Shown here: piece by piece, positions 9,118 through 18,127 of the stretch
Layout: the number at the start of each line of letters is the position of its first letter
Position numbering within the stretch: the first letter of the stretch is position 1
Source of the DNA: Clostridium_I sp047718555
GTDB taxonomy: Bacteria > Bacillota > Clostridia > Clostridiales > Clostridiaceae
Assembly: GCF_047718555.1 (NCBI RefSeq)
Contig: NZ_JBDNRK010000011.1
Span: 1-64,000, forward strand
Direction: 5' to 3'
DNA length: 64,000 nt
Position numbers and translations under genes: made by a program
Notes under the pieces: model-generated
What the model was told of the DNA's origin: nothing
Database searches by the model: none
What the model saw: only the letters and a program-made list of their open reading frames with translations

Positions 9118-10215
9118 ATGAGATTAGGAATTGTTGGATTACCAAATGTGGGGAAAAGCACTTTGTTCAATGCTATTACTAAAGCAGGTGCTGAATCAGC
9201 TAATTACCCTTTCTGTACAATAGAACCAAATGTAGGTGTAGTTGATGTTCCTGACAAAAGGCTTGATATGCTTGAAAAGATGTATAACTCAAAGCGTAAG
9301 GTTCACGCCAGCATTGAGTTTTATGATATAGCCGGTTTAGTAAAAGGTGCCAGTAAGGGAGAAGGCCTTGGAAACAAATTTTTATCACATATAAGAGAAT
9401 CTGCAGCCATAGTTCATGTGGTAAGATGTTTTGAAGATGAAAATATTGTTCACGTAGAAGGTTCTGTAGATCCTATACGTGATATTGAGACCATCAGCCT
9501 TGAACTTGTATTTTCTGATATAGAAGTGCTGGAAAGAAGAATGGAAAAATCAATAAAATTAGCACGTTCTGGAGATAAAACGGCTAAAGCAGAGATGGAG
9601 CTTATGGAGAAAATAAAAAATCATCTAGAAGCTGGAAAACCTGTTAGAACTTTAGAGCTTACAGAGGATGAACAAATATTTGTTAAAGAATTATTTTTAC
9701 TTACATCAAAACCAGTTTTATATGCTGCAAATATTTCAGAAGATGACTTACTATCAGGAAACTCCGAAAATGAATTTGTTAAAAAAGTTAAAGAATTAGC
9801 TGCTTCAGAAGAGTCAGAAGTTGTTACTGTATGTGCCAGCCTTGAAGAACAGCTTTCCACTCTAAGTGAAGAAGAAGAAAAAGAGATGCTTGAAGAATAT
9901 GGACTTGAGGAATCTGGTTTGGATAAATTAATCCACTCCAGTTATAAGCTTCTAGGATTAATGAGTTTTTTAACTGCTGGTGCGGATGAAGTAAGAGCAT
10001 GGACAATAGTGGAAGGTACTAAGGCTCCTAAAGCTGCTGGTAAAATACATACAGATATAGAAAGAGGCTTTATAAGAGCTGAAATTGTATCCTATGAAGA
10101 TTTGATAAATTGTGGTTCAGAAGCTGCGGCAAAGGAAAAAGGTAAATTTAGATTAGAGGGAAAAGATTATATTATGCAAAATGGAGATGTAGTAAACTTT
10201 AGGTTTAATGTATAA
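9118..10215 (+). CDS. ychF: Redox-regulated ribosome-binding ATPase YchF (OLA1 family)
   Basis: YchF is an Obg-related P-loop protein that prefers ATP over GTP and binds ribosomes; it is linked to stress and redox responses. The G1 loop GLPNVGKST opens the protein. NYPFCTIEPNVGVV and the DIAGLVKGAS (G3) segment follow, then a coiled-coil domain (about residues 130-200). The C-terminal TGS-like domain runs from about residue 280. The length of 365 is normal for the family. Confidence 0.97.
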   Translation: MRLGIVGLPNVGKSTLFNAITKAGAESANYPFCTIEPNVGVVDVPDKRLDMLEKMYNSKRKVHASIEFYDIAGLVKGASKGEGLGNKFLSHIRESAAIVHVVRCFEDENIVHVEGSVDPIRDIETISLELVFSDIEVLERRMEKSIKLARSGDKTAKAEMELMEKIKNHLEAGKPVRTLELTEDEQIFVKELFLLTSKPVLYAANISEDDLLSGNSENEFVKKVKELAASEESEVVTVCASLEEQLSTLSEEEEKEMLEEYGLEESGLDKLIHSSYKLLGLMSFLTAGADEVRAWTIVEGTKAPKAAGKIHTDIERGFIRAEIVSYEDLINCGSEAAAKEKGKFRLEGKDYIMQNGDVVNFRFNV

Positions 10216-10299
10216 TCCTTGCATAATTTTATTTAATATATTTAGATTATATAATTTACATTAACAAAATTGCTAATTAGTATTCAGCTAAAATCAATA

Positions 10300-10350
10300 A
10301 AATTATCTATATAATTAATTACTTAGCAGTATAAATTATATAGATAATTT
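10300..10350. repeat. AT-rich perfect inverted repeat downstream of ychF
   Basis: A 17-bp perfect inverted repeat (arms 10300-10316 and 10334-10350, built on ATTATCTATATAAT) encloses a 17-base loop. It lies in the 353-bp gap between ychF and the small gene at 10569. It is too AT-rich for a strong terminator but could cruciform or fold in RNA. Confidence 0.6.
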
Positions 10351-10394
10351 CAGATATATTATCAATTTTTTAATTATTTGCCAATTCATTTTTA

Positions 10395-10470
10395 AATAAG
10401 TCTTTAATTATATTATTTATCAAAAATTTTAAGATAAATAAATTATTTAGAGACTTATTTTAATTTTTCT
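10395..10470 (+). terminator. Long imperfect hairpin with T-rich tail after ychF
   Basis: Arms of about 27 bases (10395-10421 and 10433-10459), both ending in AATAAGTCT or its complement, pair with only a few mismatches and are followed by TTTTAATTTTT. This is the likelier end of the ychF transcript. Beyond the two hairpins the gap shows nothing else. Confidence 0.5.
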
Positions 10471-10568
10471 GCATATATCAGTATAATTTCAATATTTCAA
10501 AGTTATTGTATTAAAAGCATAATATTTGGCAATATATATAAATAGTTAGGCAATATAGGAGTGATAAT

Positions 10569-10700
10569 ATGAACTACTTAATTATATCAGTACTTACATT
10601 TTTTATACTAACTATTTTATCATTGTGCAAGGCTTCAGGTGATGCAGATAAGAGAATAGAAACTATGCTGCAGGAAAAAAATCAGGAAAAAGAAAACTAA
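10569..10700 (+). CDS. Small membrane protein, 43 residues
   Basis: The ORF is preceded by GGAGTGATAAT. It encodes an N-terminal hydrophobic segment (about residues 3-19) followed by a short charged tail that begins CKASGDADK and is rich in Glu and Lys. This looks like a single-pass membrane miniprotein with a cytoplasmic tail. I do not recognise a named family. The good ribosome-binding site and the transmembrane-plus-tail design support a real gene. Confidence 0.6.
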   Translation: MNYLIISVLTFFILTILSLCKASGDADKRIETMLQEKNQEKEN

Positions 10701-10733
10701 AGCTTTAAAGTATTTACAAAAGAGGTGATAGCT

Positions 10734-10901
10734 ATGAACGTAGGAAGTATTGTTAGATTAAATGACAATAATGAATGGAACGGATTATATGGAGTAGTTA
10801 AATACATGCATAAAGATGTAGCTTATATATTTTGTATACAAAATCCCTGTTATCTTTACGTTGCAACAGAAAAAAATAATATTTGCATAATAAAGGAATA
10901 A
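10734..10901 (+). CDS. Small hypothetical protein, 55 residues
   Basis: The ORF starts at an ATG eight bases after AGAGGTGA and lies 33 bases after the small membrane protein, so both may share a transcript. The protein begins MNVGSIVRLN and includes a GLYGVVKYM segment, giving a beta-strand-rich pattern like short SH3-type or KOW-like proteins. That comparison is an impression, not an assignment. A terminator follows at 10937. Confidence 0.55.
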   Translation: MNVGSIVRLNDNNEWNGLYGVVKYMHKDVAYIFCIQNPCYLYVATEKNNICIIKE

Positions 10902-10936
10902 TAACTCATCAAATTAACATCTATATATAAAAACAT

Positions 10937-10990
10937 AAAAAAAGAGCCCTTTCTAATGCTTTAATGCATTTTAGTTGCAGCTCTTTTTTA
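10937..10990 (+). terminator. Intrinsic terminator
   Basis: AAAAAAGAGC pairs with GCTCTTTTTT around a loop that itself contains a small GCTTTAATGC-type hairpin. It follows the plus-strand small gene and ends in a T-run. The symmetric A/T runs mean it could also serve the convergent minus-strand gene at 11095. Confidence 0.75.
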
Positions 10991-11094
10991 TCATTAGTAA
11001 TCTTTAACTTATTATCCATTTCCATATATCTAGTTAGAAAATATTTGTCCAGCAGTATTTTCATTCTTAGTGGCGTTGCAAGCGGCATTGATGG

Positions 11095-12000
11095 TTAATT
11101 AGGATTATTTTTTACCCACTGTGACCATGTAGTCGTATAATTATCATTATTTGCTTTACAGTATTCATAAAAACTTTTTAAAAATTTTGCTCTTTTACCT
11201 CTGATGTTTTCTATAGTAGTATTCTTTAATAAGTTTTCTCCACCTAGTAAAAATTGCCTTTTTATTATATCCTCAAAGGAAACATTTTTTGCATTTTTCA
11301 TCATATCATACATAGCCATAAAGGTAGTAGTCCTACCCTTTCCTGCCCTACAATGAAAATGAAGCCAACTGGATTCAGGAAGAGTTTTTACAAAATTTAT
11401 AAAATCATCTGCTGCTTCCTTAGAAGGAGCTTCCTTATCTGTTACAGGTATTCTCACATAATTAATACCATGTCTTTTAACTAGACTTTCTTCACTTTCT
11501 ACATTTTTGACATCTAAAGTTTTATTTTTAATATCAACAGTCTTTTGCTCCGAAAGCTTTTTTAACCTTTCATTTTCATCTGCTAAAACTTCAGCCTTAT
11601 TTAAGCCTTTATTGGCTTTATTGTGATCATCAGTCCAGCTTATTGCATTTCCGTCTAAAAATCCATGAGATTCTTCTCTTAAATCTAAGACAGTTATTGG
11701 CATTTTTTCCCCAATACTTTCCTTTGCAATATCTAATCCCTTTTCAGAAAATTGAGCACTTCCAGATATATTTAAATTATTTAACCCCTCTAGATTAACA
11801 GATTTATCAATATCCTTTATTTTGTCACTGTCTGTTGTCTTTCTAAAATTTTTAGGCAATGTAACGGTATTGTGGGCATTTATAGTCAGCCTCAATTCCT
11901 TCGGTGCAAATGCCATTACATTAATATTTTCAAAGGCATAACCCAAAGTAAAAATAAATATAAAAAAAGTTAACCATAAGAATTTTATTCTTTTCTTCAT
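11095..12000 (-). CDS. Secreted PTP-like phosphatase (phytase-type)
   Basis: This cysteine phosphatase has the P-loop HCRAGKGRTTTFM, the C-x5-R signature of the PTP-like myo-inositol phosphatases (phytases) known from Selenomonas and related anaerobes. A hydrophobic N-terminal segment (residues about 5-25) looks like a signal peptide, so it probably acts outside the membrane. A general-acid-type WTDDH segment lies before the P-loop. The ATG at 12000 has an AGAGGGA site and is preferred to the TTG two codons earlier. Activity on phytate is inferred from family resemblance; protein phosphotyrosine is an alternative substrate. Confidence 0.82.
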   Translation of the reverse strand: MKKRIKFLWLTFFIFIFTLGYAFENINVMAFAPKELRLTINAHNTVTLPKNFRKTTDSDKIKDIDKSVNLEGLNNLNISGSAQFSEKGLDIAKESIGEKMPITVLDLREESHGFLDGNAISWTDDHNKANKGLNKAEVLADENERLKKLSEQKTVDIKNKTLDVKNVESEESLVKRHGINYVRIPVTDKEAPSKEAADDFINFVKTLPESSWLHFHCRAGKGRTTTFMAMYDMMKNAKNVSFEDIIKRQFLLGGENLLKNTTIENIRGKRAKFLKSFYEYCKANNDNYTTTWSQWVKNNPN

Positions 12001-12062
12001 ATGCAATCCCTCTGCTCATAGTAAATTTTTATTCACAACTATTATGAGCATTTTACAGTTCT

Positions 12063-14375
12063 CTATACATCATTTTTATCCCTAAAACCTATTTCATATT
12101 TGTCTATCTCATCTTTTGCAAATTTAATAATTTTATATGCATTTAAGAAATCATTACCCATCATTATATCCATGGCATCATTTATGTCTTCCATGATGTA
12201 AATGTGAAATTTATTATTTTTTACTGCCTCCTCCACTTCATCTTTAAGAATTATACTATCAGCATTACGGGCAGGTATTAAAATCCCCTTATCTTCTATA
12301 GTATCAATTATTTTACAAACATTAAAAAAGCCTTCAATTTTTTCATTGACTCCACCTATGGGCTGTATCTCACCAAACTGATTTATAGAGCCAGTAACTG
12401 CTATATTTTGCTTTATTGGTATCTTGCTGAGAGAAGAAATCATACACAGTGCTTCTGCTACAGAGGCACTATCCCCTTCTATCTTTCCATAAAGCTGTTC
12501 AAAGCATAGATGAAAATCAACAGTTAATTTTCTGTAATCTCCCAAAATATTATTTACCCATCCCTTTAGTATGTTAATGGATTTTGAATGAATACTTCCG
12601 CTTAAATTACTATCCTTTTGAATATCAATAATATTTCCATCACCCTTGTAACAGGTACAGGTTATTCTATTTGGTTTACCAAAGCTTATATATCCAGCAT
12701 CAATTACAGATAAGCCATTTATTTGGCCAATTTTTCTATCTCTCACATTTAACAATATCTTATTTTCTCTATACATTTCTAAAAATTCGTCTTCCACTAT
12801 GCTATAGCTGCTAGCAGCCTTCAATATATCTTCTTCAGTAATTTCATTTCTTTTATTTTTTACTGCATTGTTGTTAGACAGCATTAATATTTTATCTATT
12901 TCTACGTCATCAATAAATAATTTATTTCTATTTTCAGCCTTTCTAGATAGAAACTTTGCCAATTTATTAAGTGCCGAAGGAGCTATAGACTTAATATTAT
13001 TATTTTCCAAATATTTTTCTATATAGCTATAGAAAACAGCCTTATTTTTACTGTTTATTTTTATATCTGGTTTAAATTCTGCTCTGATTTTAAATATATT
13101 TTTAAAATCACTGTCATAATTATATAACATGTGATAGGTATTATAATCTCCAATTACAATAATCTTTTCCCTAATTTTAACTGGTTCTGGATTTAAACCG
13201 TTTAAGGATATGAGCTCTAAATAACCTCTATTATAGTCAAAGTTAACTTTTTCATTCAACAATGCCTTTTTTAAATAAAAATAGGCTGAAGGATTATTTA
13301 CTAGATTATCCATTCTAATTATTAGACACCCTTCATTAGCCTTCAAAATCGAACCTGCCTTTATAAGACTAACATCTGTAATATAATTTCCATTATGATT
13401 TTCATATTCAATAGTCCCTATAAGATTATTTACAGTAGGATCTTCTTCATAAATCACTGGGGCAGTGCTATTCTTACTATTATCTACAATAACATTTACA
13501 TAATATTTAGATATTATACTGATAATATTTTCTTCATCCTCATCATAGTTTATAGTATAATTATCTATTACATTTTTTTCTATATCTTCAAATATACTCT
13601 CTATATATAGAGAGACTCCCTTATTATCCTGAAATCTTTCAGCATATTCTTCTTTTTTGCTCTTTAATTTAATTTCAAAATAATCTCTAAATATACTTTT
13701 TATTTTTTCTATCTCTACATCTTCAATAATTTGAAGTTCTTCTAATATATTTTTAGATTCAACTCTAAGCTTTTTTATCTTAGTTAATATATTATCTTTT
13801 TCTGAGGAACTAAGTCCGTCATAGTCACTTTCTGTCATAAGTTCATTTTCTTTCTTTGGTATAAAGCTAAAGCCTTCGTTAGTAGTTTTAATTTCGAAGC
13901 CCTCATTATGACTAGTTTCAATCAGATCATCTATTAACTCATTTTTCTTTCTTTGAATTTTGTCTATTATTTCCTCTTTTTCTTTATCATTACTGCTATT
14001 ATTATAAAAATTATATATAAAATCCGTATATAATTTCTTAATTTCCTCAATAGTTTCCTTAAGAAAATTTCCCTTTCCATGGTCAATGATAATAGCCTTT
14101 GGTGTTTTTTCATCTTTACTAACAACATAACAAATATCCTTAGGATTAATTTTGTTTACATATAGTTTTTTTATATATTGTATAATATCCTCTAATTTTT
14201 CTTTGTTAAAATCATCAACAATATAAATATTATATCCACATTTATCAATATCAATTACCTGAGTTAACTTACTATATATATCTTCATATTGAGGCATGAT
14301 ACTATTATTAAAATCCTCATCATTGACTATATCTATATTATATATTATCTCTTTAGGAGTTAATTCTCTCTTCAT
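12063..14375 (-). CDS. Lon-like protease with degenerate ATPase motifs
   Basis: The C-terminal third is a Lon-type serine protease domain. The catalytic Ser lies in GDSAS (about residue 635) and Lys in VNEKIEGF (about 678), with GSINQFGEIQPIGG between them. The N-terminal region resembles the AAA module of LonB-like clostridial proteins in layout, but where a GxxxxGK(T/S) P-loop is expected after GYNIYI the sequence reads VDDFNKEKLEDII. The Walker-B-like segment reads LIIRMDNL. This suggests loss of ATP hydrolysis. It may be a processing peptidase or scaffold rather than an ATP-driven unfoldase. Confidence 0.8.
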   Translation of the reverse strand: MKRELTPKEIIYNIDIVNDEDFNNSIMPQYEDIYSKLTQVIDIDKCGYNIYIVDDFNKEKLEDIIQYIKKLYVNKINPKDICYVVSKDEKTPKAIIIDHGKGNFLKETIEEIKKLYTDFIYNFYNNSSNDKEKEEIIDKIQRKKNELIDDLIETSHNEGFEIKTTNEGFSFIPKKENELMTESDYDGLSSSEKDNILTKIKKLRVESKNILEELQIIEDVEIEKIKSIFRDYFEIKLKSKKEEYAERFQDNKGVSLYIESIFEDIEKNVIDNYTINYDEDEENIISIISKYYVNVIVDNSKNSTAPVIYEEDPTVNNLIGTIEYENHNGNYITDVSLIKAGSILKANEGCLIIRMDNLVNNPSAYFYLKKALLNEKVNFDYNRGYLELISLNGLNPEPVKIREKIIVIGDYNTYHMLYNYDSDFKNIFKIRAEFKPDIKINSKNKAVFYSYIEKYLENNNIKSIAPSALNKLAKFLSRKAENRNKLFIDDVEIDKILMLSNNNAVKNKRNEITEEDILKAASSYSIVEDEFLEMYRENKILLNVRDRKIGQINGLSVIDAGYISFGKPNRITCTCYKGDGNIIDIQKDSNLSGSIHSKSINILKGWVNNILGDYRKLTVDFHLCFEQLYGKIEGDSASVAEALCMISSLSKIPIKQNIAVTGSINQFGEIQPIGGVNEKIEGFFNVCKIIDTIEDKGILIPARNADSIILKDEVEEAVKNNKFHIYIMEDINDAMDIMMGNDFLNAYKIIKFAKDEIDKYEIGFRDKNDV

Positions 14376-14594
14376 ATGACTCCCCTTTCATTATTTATAA
14401 ATAAATCTTCACCTGCTAAATAATTGATTTTTCAATTTAACTTAAAATTTTTTATTTAGATGTCCTCTACAAAAATTACACTAATACATTTTTACTCATA
14501 AAATAAGTCTATCAGCTAACTATTGCTTACAAATTCTATACTATATTAATATTCTTCTCATTAATATTTAGGAACATTTTTATAAAAAAAAACA

Positions 14595-14625
14595 AACCCA
14601 AGGGTATAACTGTGCCCCTAGGGTT
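14595..14625 (-). terminator. Terminator after the ATP-grasp operon
   Basis: AACCC-AAGGG pairs with the complementary CCCCTAGGGTT arm around a short loop. On the minus strand it is followed by a run of about nine T residues (plus-strand poly-A at 14583-14592). It lies about 115 bases downstream of the last gene of the five-gene operon. Confidence 0.75.
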
Positions 14626-14669
14626 CTAACTTTAAATTGTAACATAATTAACTTTACCCCAAAGCGATA

Positions 14670-14712
14670 AAATGGAAATATTTGCACCCCAGGGGTGTAA
14701 ATATTTCCATTT
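14670..14712. terminator. 21-bp near-perfect palindrome downstream of the operon
   Basis: Arms at 14670-14690 and 14692-14712 pair over 21 positions with one mismatch and a single-base loop (core GCACCCC-A-GGGGTG). With the second hairpin at 14595 it forms a double hairpin in the 363-bp gap after the operon. It may be a strong RNA 3'-end stabiliser or first terminator. The rest of that gap is AT-rich with no ORF. Confidence 0.7.
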
Positions 14713-14738
14713 CGTTTCAGTGCTTCATCACTGTGATG

Positions 14739-15686
14739 CTATATTTCTCCTGGAATTATCTTATATACATATGTACTCTCATAGATAAAAGGAGTGTCAT
14801 GAACAAAGAAGACCAAGCCATCTACAGGTGCAAAAAATTCTTCCCTAACTAACCCATCATAGGGATCAAGAATTCGCCCCAGCAGTTCACCATGAGTCAC
14901 ATGATGTCCAGCTCTTTTTACCCTCTGTAAAATCCCTGATTTTGTTGAAATAACGGAAGAAACATCTTTAGAATTAATAATTTGAGAGACAAACCCTTCT
15001 TCTATGGAACAATTACATATACCCATTTTAGTTAAAAATCGAATTACAGAACGGATTGCCATTTCTGCAGCAGGTTCATCAATTTCTGTGGTTTTACCTG
15101 CATAGAGTGAAAAAGCTGAAGTATTCCACAATTGCCAGTTATAATTCAAGGTGGTAGTATCATAGGGCCTGCTTTCACGGATATACACATAAGGTAATCC
15201 AAATTCACGTCCGAGTTCTGGTTTTTCATAACCTGTATGCATCATTCTAACATGAGGCACAAATTCACCAGGCATATAATAACTTGGAAACTGTATGCCA
15301 TAGGTATAGTTTTTAACATTATCAAATACATTATAGGCAATTCTTTGTGTAGTTTCCCCCAAATCATATCCTGGGAACATCCTATTAATATCTGTGTTGT
15401 CTAAAGACCAAAATCTTTTATTAGTATTCATAGAATAATTATTTACAGTTGGAATTATTAGTATCTGCTTATTGGGAACTATCTTTCCACCATTTTCCAG
15501 CCTTTTTAAAACTGCTACAAGTTGAGAACATACATATATTTGTTGTGCTTCATTTCCACGGGTAGCGCCTACAATTGCACAAGCTTTTTCTGATGTGTTA
15601 TTTTCATAATCTCCAAATTTAAAAGCTGAAATTCTCATAGTATCCCTATAAGGAGATTCCAATCTAAATATTATTTCCTTTTTCAT
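14739..15686 (-). CDS. AstE/aspartoacylase-like protein lacking zinc ligands
   Basis: This 315-residue protein is a paralogue of its upstream neighbour (shared NxxRFWSLDNTDINRMFPG-type core and a C-terminal beta domain ending in an HDTPFIYE segment). The family normally carries the zinc site GTHGDE plus a later DxH. Here these read GATRGNE and YGIQFPS, so His ligands are missing. It is therefore probably not a metallohydrolase; it may bind substrate or partner the active paralogue. It overlaps the upstream gene by 23 bp, with its own AGGAGA site. Confidence 0.8.
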   Translation of the reverse strand: MKKEIIFRLESPYRDTMRISAFKFGDYENNTSEKACAIVGATRGNEAQQIYVCSQLVAVLKRLENGGKIVPNKQILIIPTVNNYSMNTNKRFWSLDNTDINRMFPGYDLGETTQRIAYNVFDNVKNYTYGIQFPSYYMPGEFVPHVRMMHTGYEKPELGREFGLPYVYIRESRPYDTTTLNYNWQLWNTSAFSLYAGKTTEIDEPAAEMAIRSVIRFLTKMGICNCSIEEGFVSQIINSKDVSSVISTKSGILQRVKRAGHHVTHGELLGRILDPYDGLVREEFFAPVDGLVFFVHDTPFIYESTYVYKIIPGEI

Positions 15687-16659
15687 TTGTTACAGTCTCC
15701 TCTCCAATTAATCTAGCTACAAGAGACCCTGTATAGACTATTGGATATTCTCTTAATGTAAATACCATTCCATTGCAGGGAGAAATAATCTTCTCCTTTA
15801 CCCTTCCCTCTAGTGGATCCAATATATCTCCTATTTTATCTCCTTTATTTACAGTAGTACAATGATCTATTGATGGAACAAAAATACCTGACTCAGCTGA
15901 ATTTACAAAAAATACTTCATGTTCCATAGAATTAATCGCTTTGTGATTTTCAGCAGTGTTCTCAACCTTTCCTGACCATATATTTAACTCTTTCATTACA
16001 TTAAATATACCAGTTAAAAATTGATCACCATATTCTTTTGTTATGCGCATTCCTACACCCATTTCTACCACAATGCATGGAGTCCCAATAACATTAAGAG
16101 AATGGCAAAGTGTGGATTCTAATACCGTTGCAGCCGGATGAACCCAAAGAAAATCCAAATTTAAAAAACTGGCAAGGGGCACTAGATTCTTAATCATATT
16201 CTCATTAATTCTAGCTTGAGGAATCTCACGAAGGAAAATATTACTTGCATGAATGTCTATGACAAGATCTGCATCTTTAAGGCTCTGCACTATGTTGTGT
16301 GCAACCTTTCTAACTATAGATCCTTCATCACTTCCTGGAAATACACGGTTCATATCAAGATCAAAATTTGGAATTCCCCTGGATATAGAATCTATTCCCA
16401 GAGGATTTAAAGCCGGGTAAATATCTACTATTCCCTTGATATATTGTGGATTTTCCTGAAGTTTTTTTGAAAGTTCATAACATATATACTGACCTTCCAG
16501 TTCATCCCCGTGAGTTCCTGTAACAATACAAATTCTAGGCAATGCCTTTTGATCTGCTTCATCAGTATTTTGTGGAGTGTATCGGCATCGTTTAATTTCC
16601 AGTACCTCATCTACAGGAAGCTGCATAGAGGAAATTATTTCTACCTTCTTATTCATTAA
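15664..16659 (-). CDS. AstE/aspartoacylase (M14-like) zinc hydrolase
   Basis: This member of the succinylglutamate desuccinylase/aspartoacylase family is a carboxypeptidase-fold zinc enzyme that cleaves amide or N-acyl amino acid bonds. GTHGDE supplies the first His and Glu ligands, VIDIHAS the second His, and a later VEMG supplies the catalytic-type Glu. The C-terminal beta domain (about residues 245-330) resembles a lipoyl/barrel fold. ATG at 16659 is preferred; a GTG three codons earlier is possible. The operon context suggests a peptide-like product made by the ATP-grasp protein as substrate. Confidence 0.85.
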   Translation of the reverse strand, partial: LMNKKVEIISSMQLPVDEVLEIKRCRYTPQNTDEADQKALPRICIVTGTHGDELEGQYICYELSKKLQENPQYIKGIVDIYPALNPLGIDSISRGIPNFDLDMNRVFPGSDEGSIVRKVAHNIVQSLKDADLVIDIHASNIFLREIPQARINENMIKNLVPLASFLNLDFLWVHPAATVLESTLCHSLNVIGTPCIVVEMGVGMRITKEYGDQFLTGIFNVMKELNIWSGKVENTAENHKAINSMEHEVFFVNSAESGIFVPSIDHCTTVNKGDKIGDILDPLEGRVKEKIISPCNGMVFTLREYPIVYTGSLVARLIGEETVTNEKGNNI

Positions 16660-16670
16660 ATTCACCAACT

Positions 16671-17453
16671 TTACTCATTAAATTCACTAACTTTAGCTGA
16701 TATTTGTATACTCTGTTTAACATCTCTGTCTTTAGAAACAAAGCACCCTCTATCTACAGTACAATCAGAACAATCACGACCACTTGAAATCTTTATATAT
16801 CCATATTCAATACTCCTGTCATTTGTAGGATCAATTCCATACCAGGTACCTTCATCATAGTACTCAACCCAAGCATGGGTTTCTCCTTCTCCCTGCATCA
16901 AACCGGCACAATAGCGAGCTGGAATTTTAAAATTTCGTAAAATTGCAATGGTTATATGTGCATAATCCTGACATACACCTTCACCCTGATTAAAAGCCTT
17001 TGCTGCAGTTGTTTCAGTATTTGTAGAGCCCGGTACATATTTCATTCTACTATATACAGCATGACTTATTAAAACAGCTTGCTTCCTGAAACTGTCAACT
17101 TTTGGAATACTAGCTGCAAAATCCTCCATTGATTTACTGATACTTGTCCTTGTAGTTTCATATAGAAATATTCTATCAAGTATTTCAGCAGATTTATATT
17201 TACTAATCAAAGCTTTTCCAAAGATTTCGTACTGAAATACTTCATGTTTAAAATTAATACTTCCTGATAGAGTTCTATTATCAAAAGAATCTTTGCTAAA
17301 GGTAATAGGTACCTCTGGAAATATAGATATTTTTTCATCATAAATTTTTTGAAACTGATAATTACCGGGAAGGCATCTTAACATAAAGTGTTGATTAGTA
17401 ATAACGTCTTGAAATTTTAATCTAGTTACAAATGAGAATTCATACCTTTTCAT
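16671..17453 (-). CDS. Transglutaminase-like cysteine protease-fold protein
   Basis: The C-terminal half is a transglutaminase-like domain with a complete triad: Cys in GEGVCQDYAH, His in ETHAWVEYY and Asp in GIDPTND. The N-terminal half matches the bacterial transglutaminase N-terminal beta domain (starting YEFSFVTRLKF). In bacteria this domain pair usually cleaves peptide or isopeptide bonds. The ATG overlaps the TGA of the alpha-E gene (ATGA), indicating translational coupling. A CSDCTVDRGC cysteine cluster near the C-terminus is an added feature, possibly metal-binding. Confidence 0.88.
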   Translation of the reverse strand: MKRYEFSFVTRLKFQDVITNQHFMLRCLPGNYQFQKIYDEKISIFPEVPITFSKDSFDNRTLSGSINFKHEVFQYEIFGKALISKYKSAEILDRIFLYETTRTSISKSMEDFAASIPKVDSFRKQAVLISHAVYSRMKYVPGSTNTETTAAKAFNQGEGVCQDYAHITIAILRNFKIPARYCAGLMQGEGETHAWVEYYDEGTWYGIDPTNDRSIEYGYIKISSGRDCSDCTVDRGCFVSKDRDVKQSIQISAKVSEFNE

Positions 17454-18127
17454 TGCCCTATCCCCCATTTAGATAATTCATCAATATAATTTTTCATAGA
17501 ATTATATTCTGACATATCTTCACTGTCAATAAATTTAACTTGTTTAGAAGTATTTTCGTTAATTTTTAAATTAACTGCATATCTGTAAAGTCTTTCTATT
17601 GCTGCTTTTTTAAGCTTTTTACTTTCATCAAAGCGATTGTAAAGTTCAATTCTTTCTATATATTTTCCAGCTTTTATAAGATCTCTGGCATCATTCTCTA
17701 ATATATAGTCATCTACCGCTCCCCAAAAGGCAATTAAGTCATCAGTAACACTCTGTAGATTCACAACTACATACTCCTGGCTATTATAACATTTTTTCAA
17801 ATCATTACATGCCAATTGTATATAGGATAAAGTTTTACTTGTAATGGTATCTCTAAGCACCATACCATTATCATAAGTCTTACCAATATAATATGCTATG
17901 CTTATTTCGCTTTCTTCATCGGAAATAAAACGTTTTACAAAATCTCTTTTATCGCTATAATTATTAATAACTCCAAGTCTGCTGCAAAATTCTAAATAAG
18001 CATCCTGGTTCTTATCTACCATTTCATCATAAAAACGCCTAAGGTAAGCAATAGTAGTATATGCTCTTTCTGCATATCTGCCAAGCCAATAAAGATAGTT
18101 TGCCTTATTTATTGAGATATTATCCAT
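17450..18127 (-). CDS. Alpha-E domain protein
   Basis: The protein begins with the family hallmark (NKANYLYWLGRYAERA) and is all-helical over 225 residues, somewhat shorter than the usual about 310. Alpha-E proteins are almost always encoded beside circularly permuted ATP-grasp and transglutaminase genes, as here, and are thought to act in the same peptide ligation pathway. The biochemical role is unknown. It overlaps the ATP-grasp gene by 19 bp. Confidence 0.88.
   Translation of the reverse strand: MDNISINKANYLYWLGRYAERAYTTIAYLRRFYDEMVDKNQDAYLEFCSRLGVINNYSDKRDFVKRFISDEESEISIAYYIGKTYDNGMVLRDTITSKTLSYIQLACNDLKKCYNSQEYVVVNLQSVTDDLIAFWGAVDDYILENDARDLIKAGKYIERIELYNRFDESKKLKKAAIERLYRYAVNLKINENTSKQVKFIDSEDMSEYNSMKNYIDELSKWGIGQ

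Noticed and set aside
13395..13610. Plus-strand ORF opposite the Lon-like gene
   Set aside because: Extremely Ile/Tyr-rich translation of AT-rich antisense DNA; no start signal.
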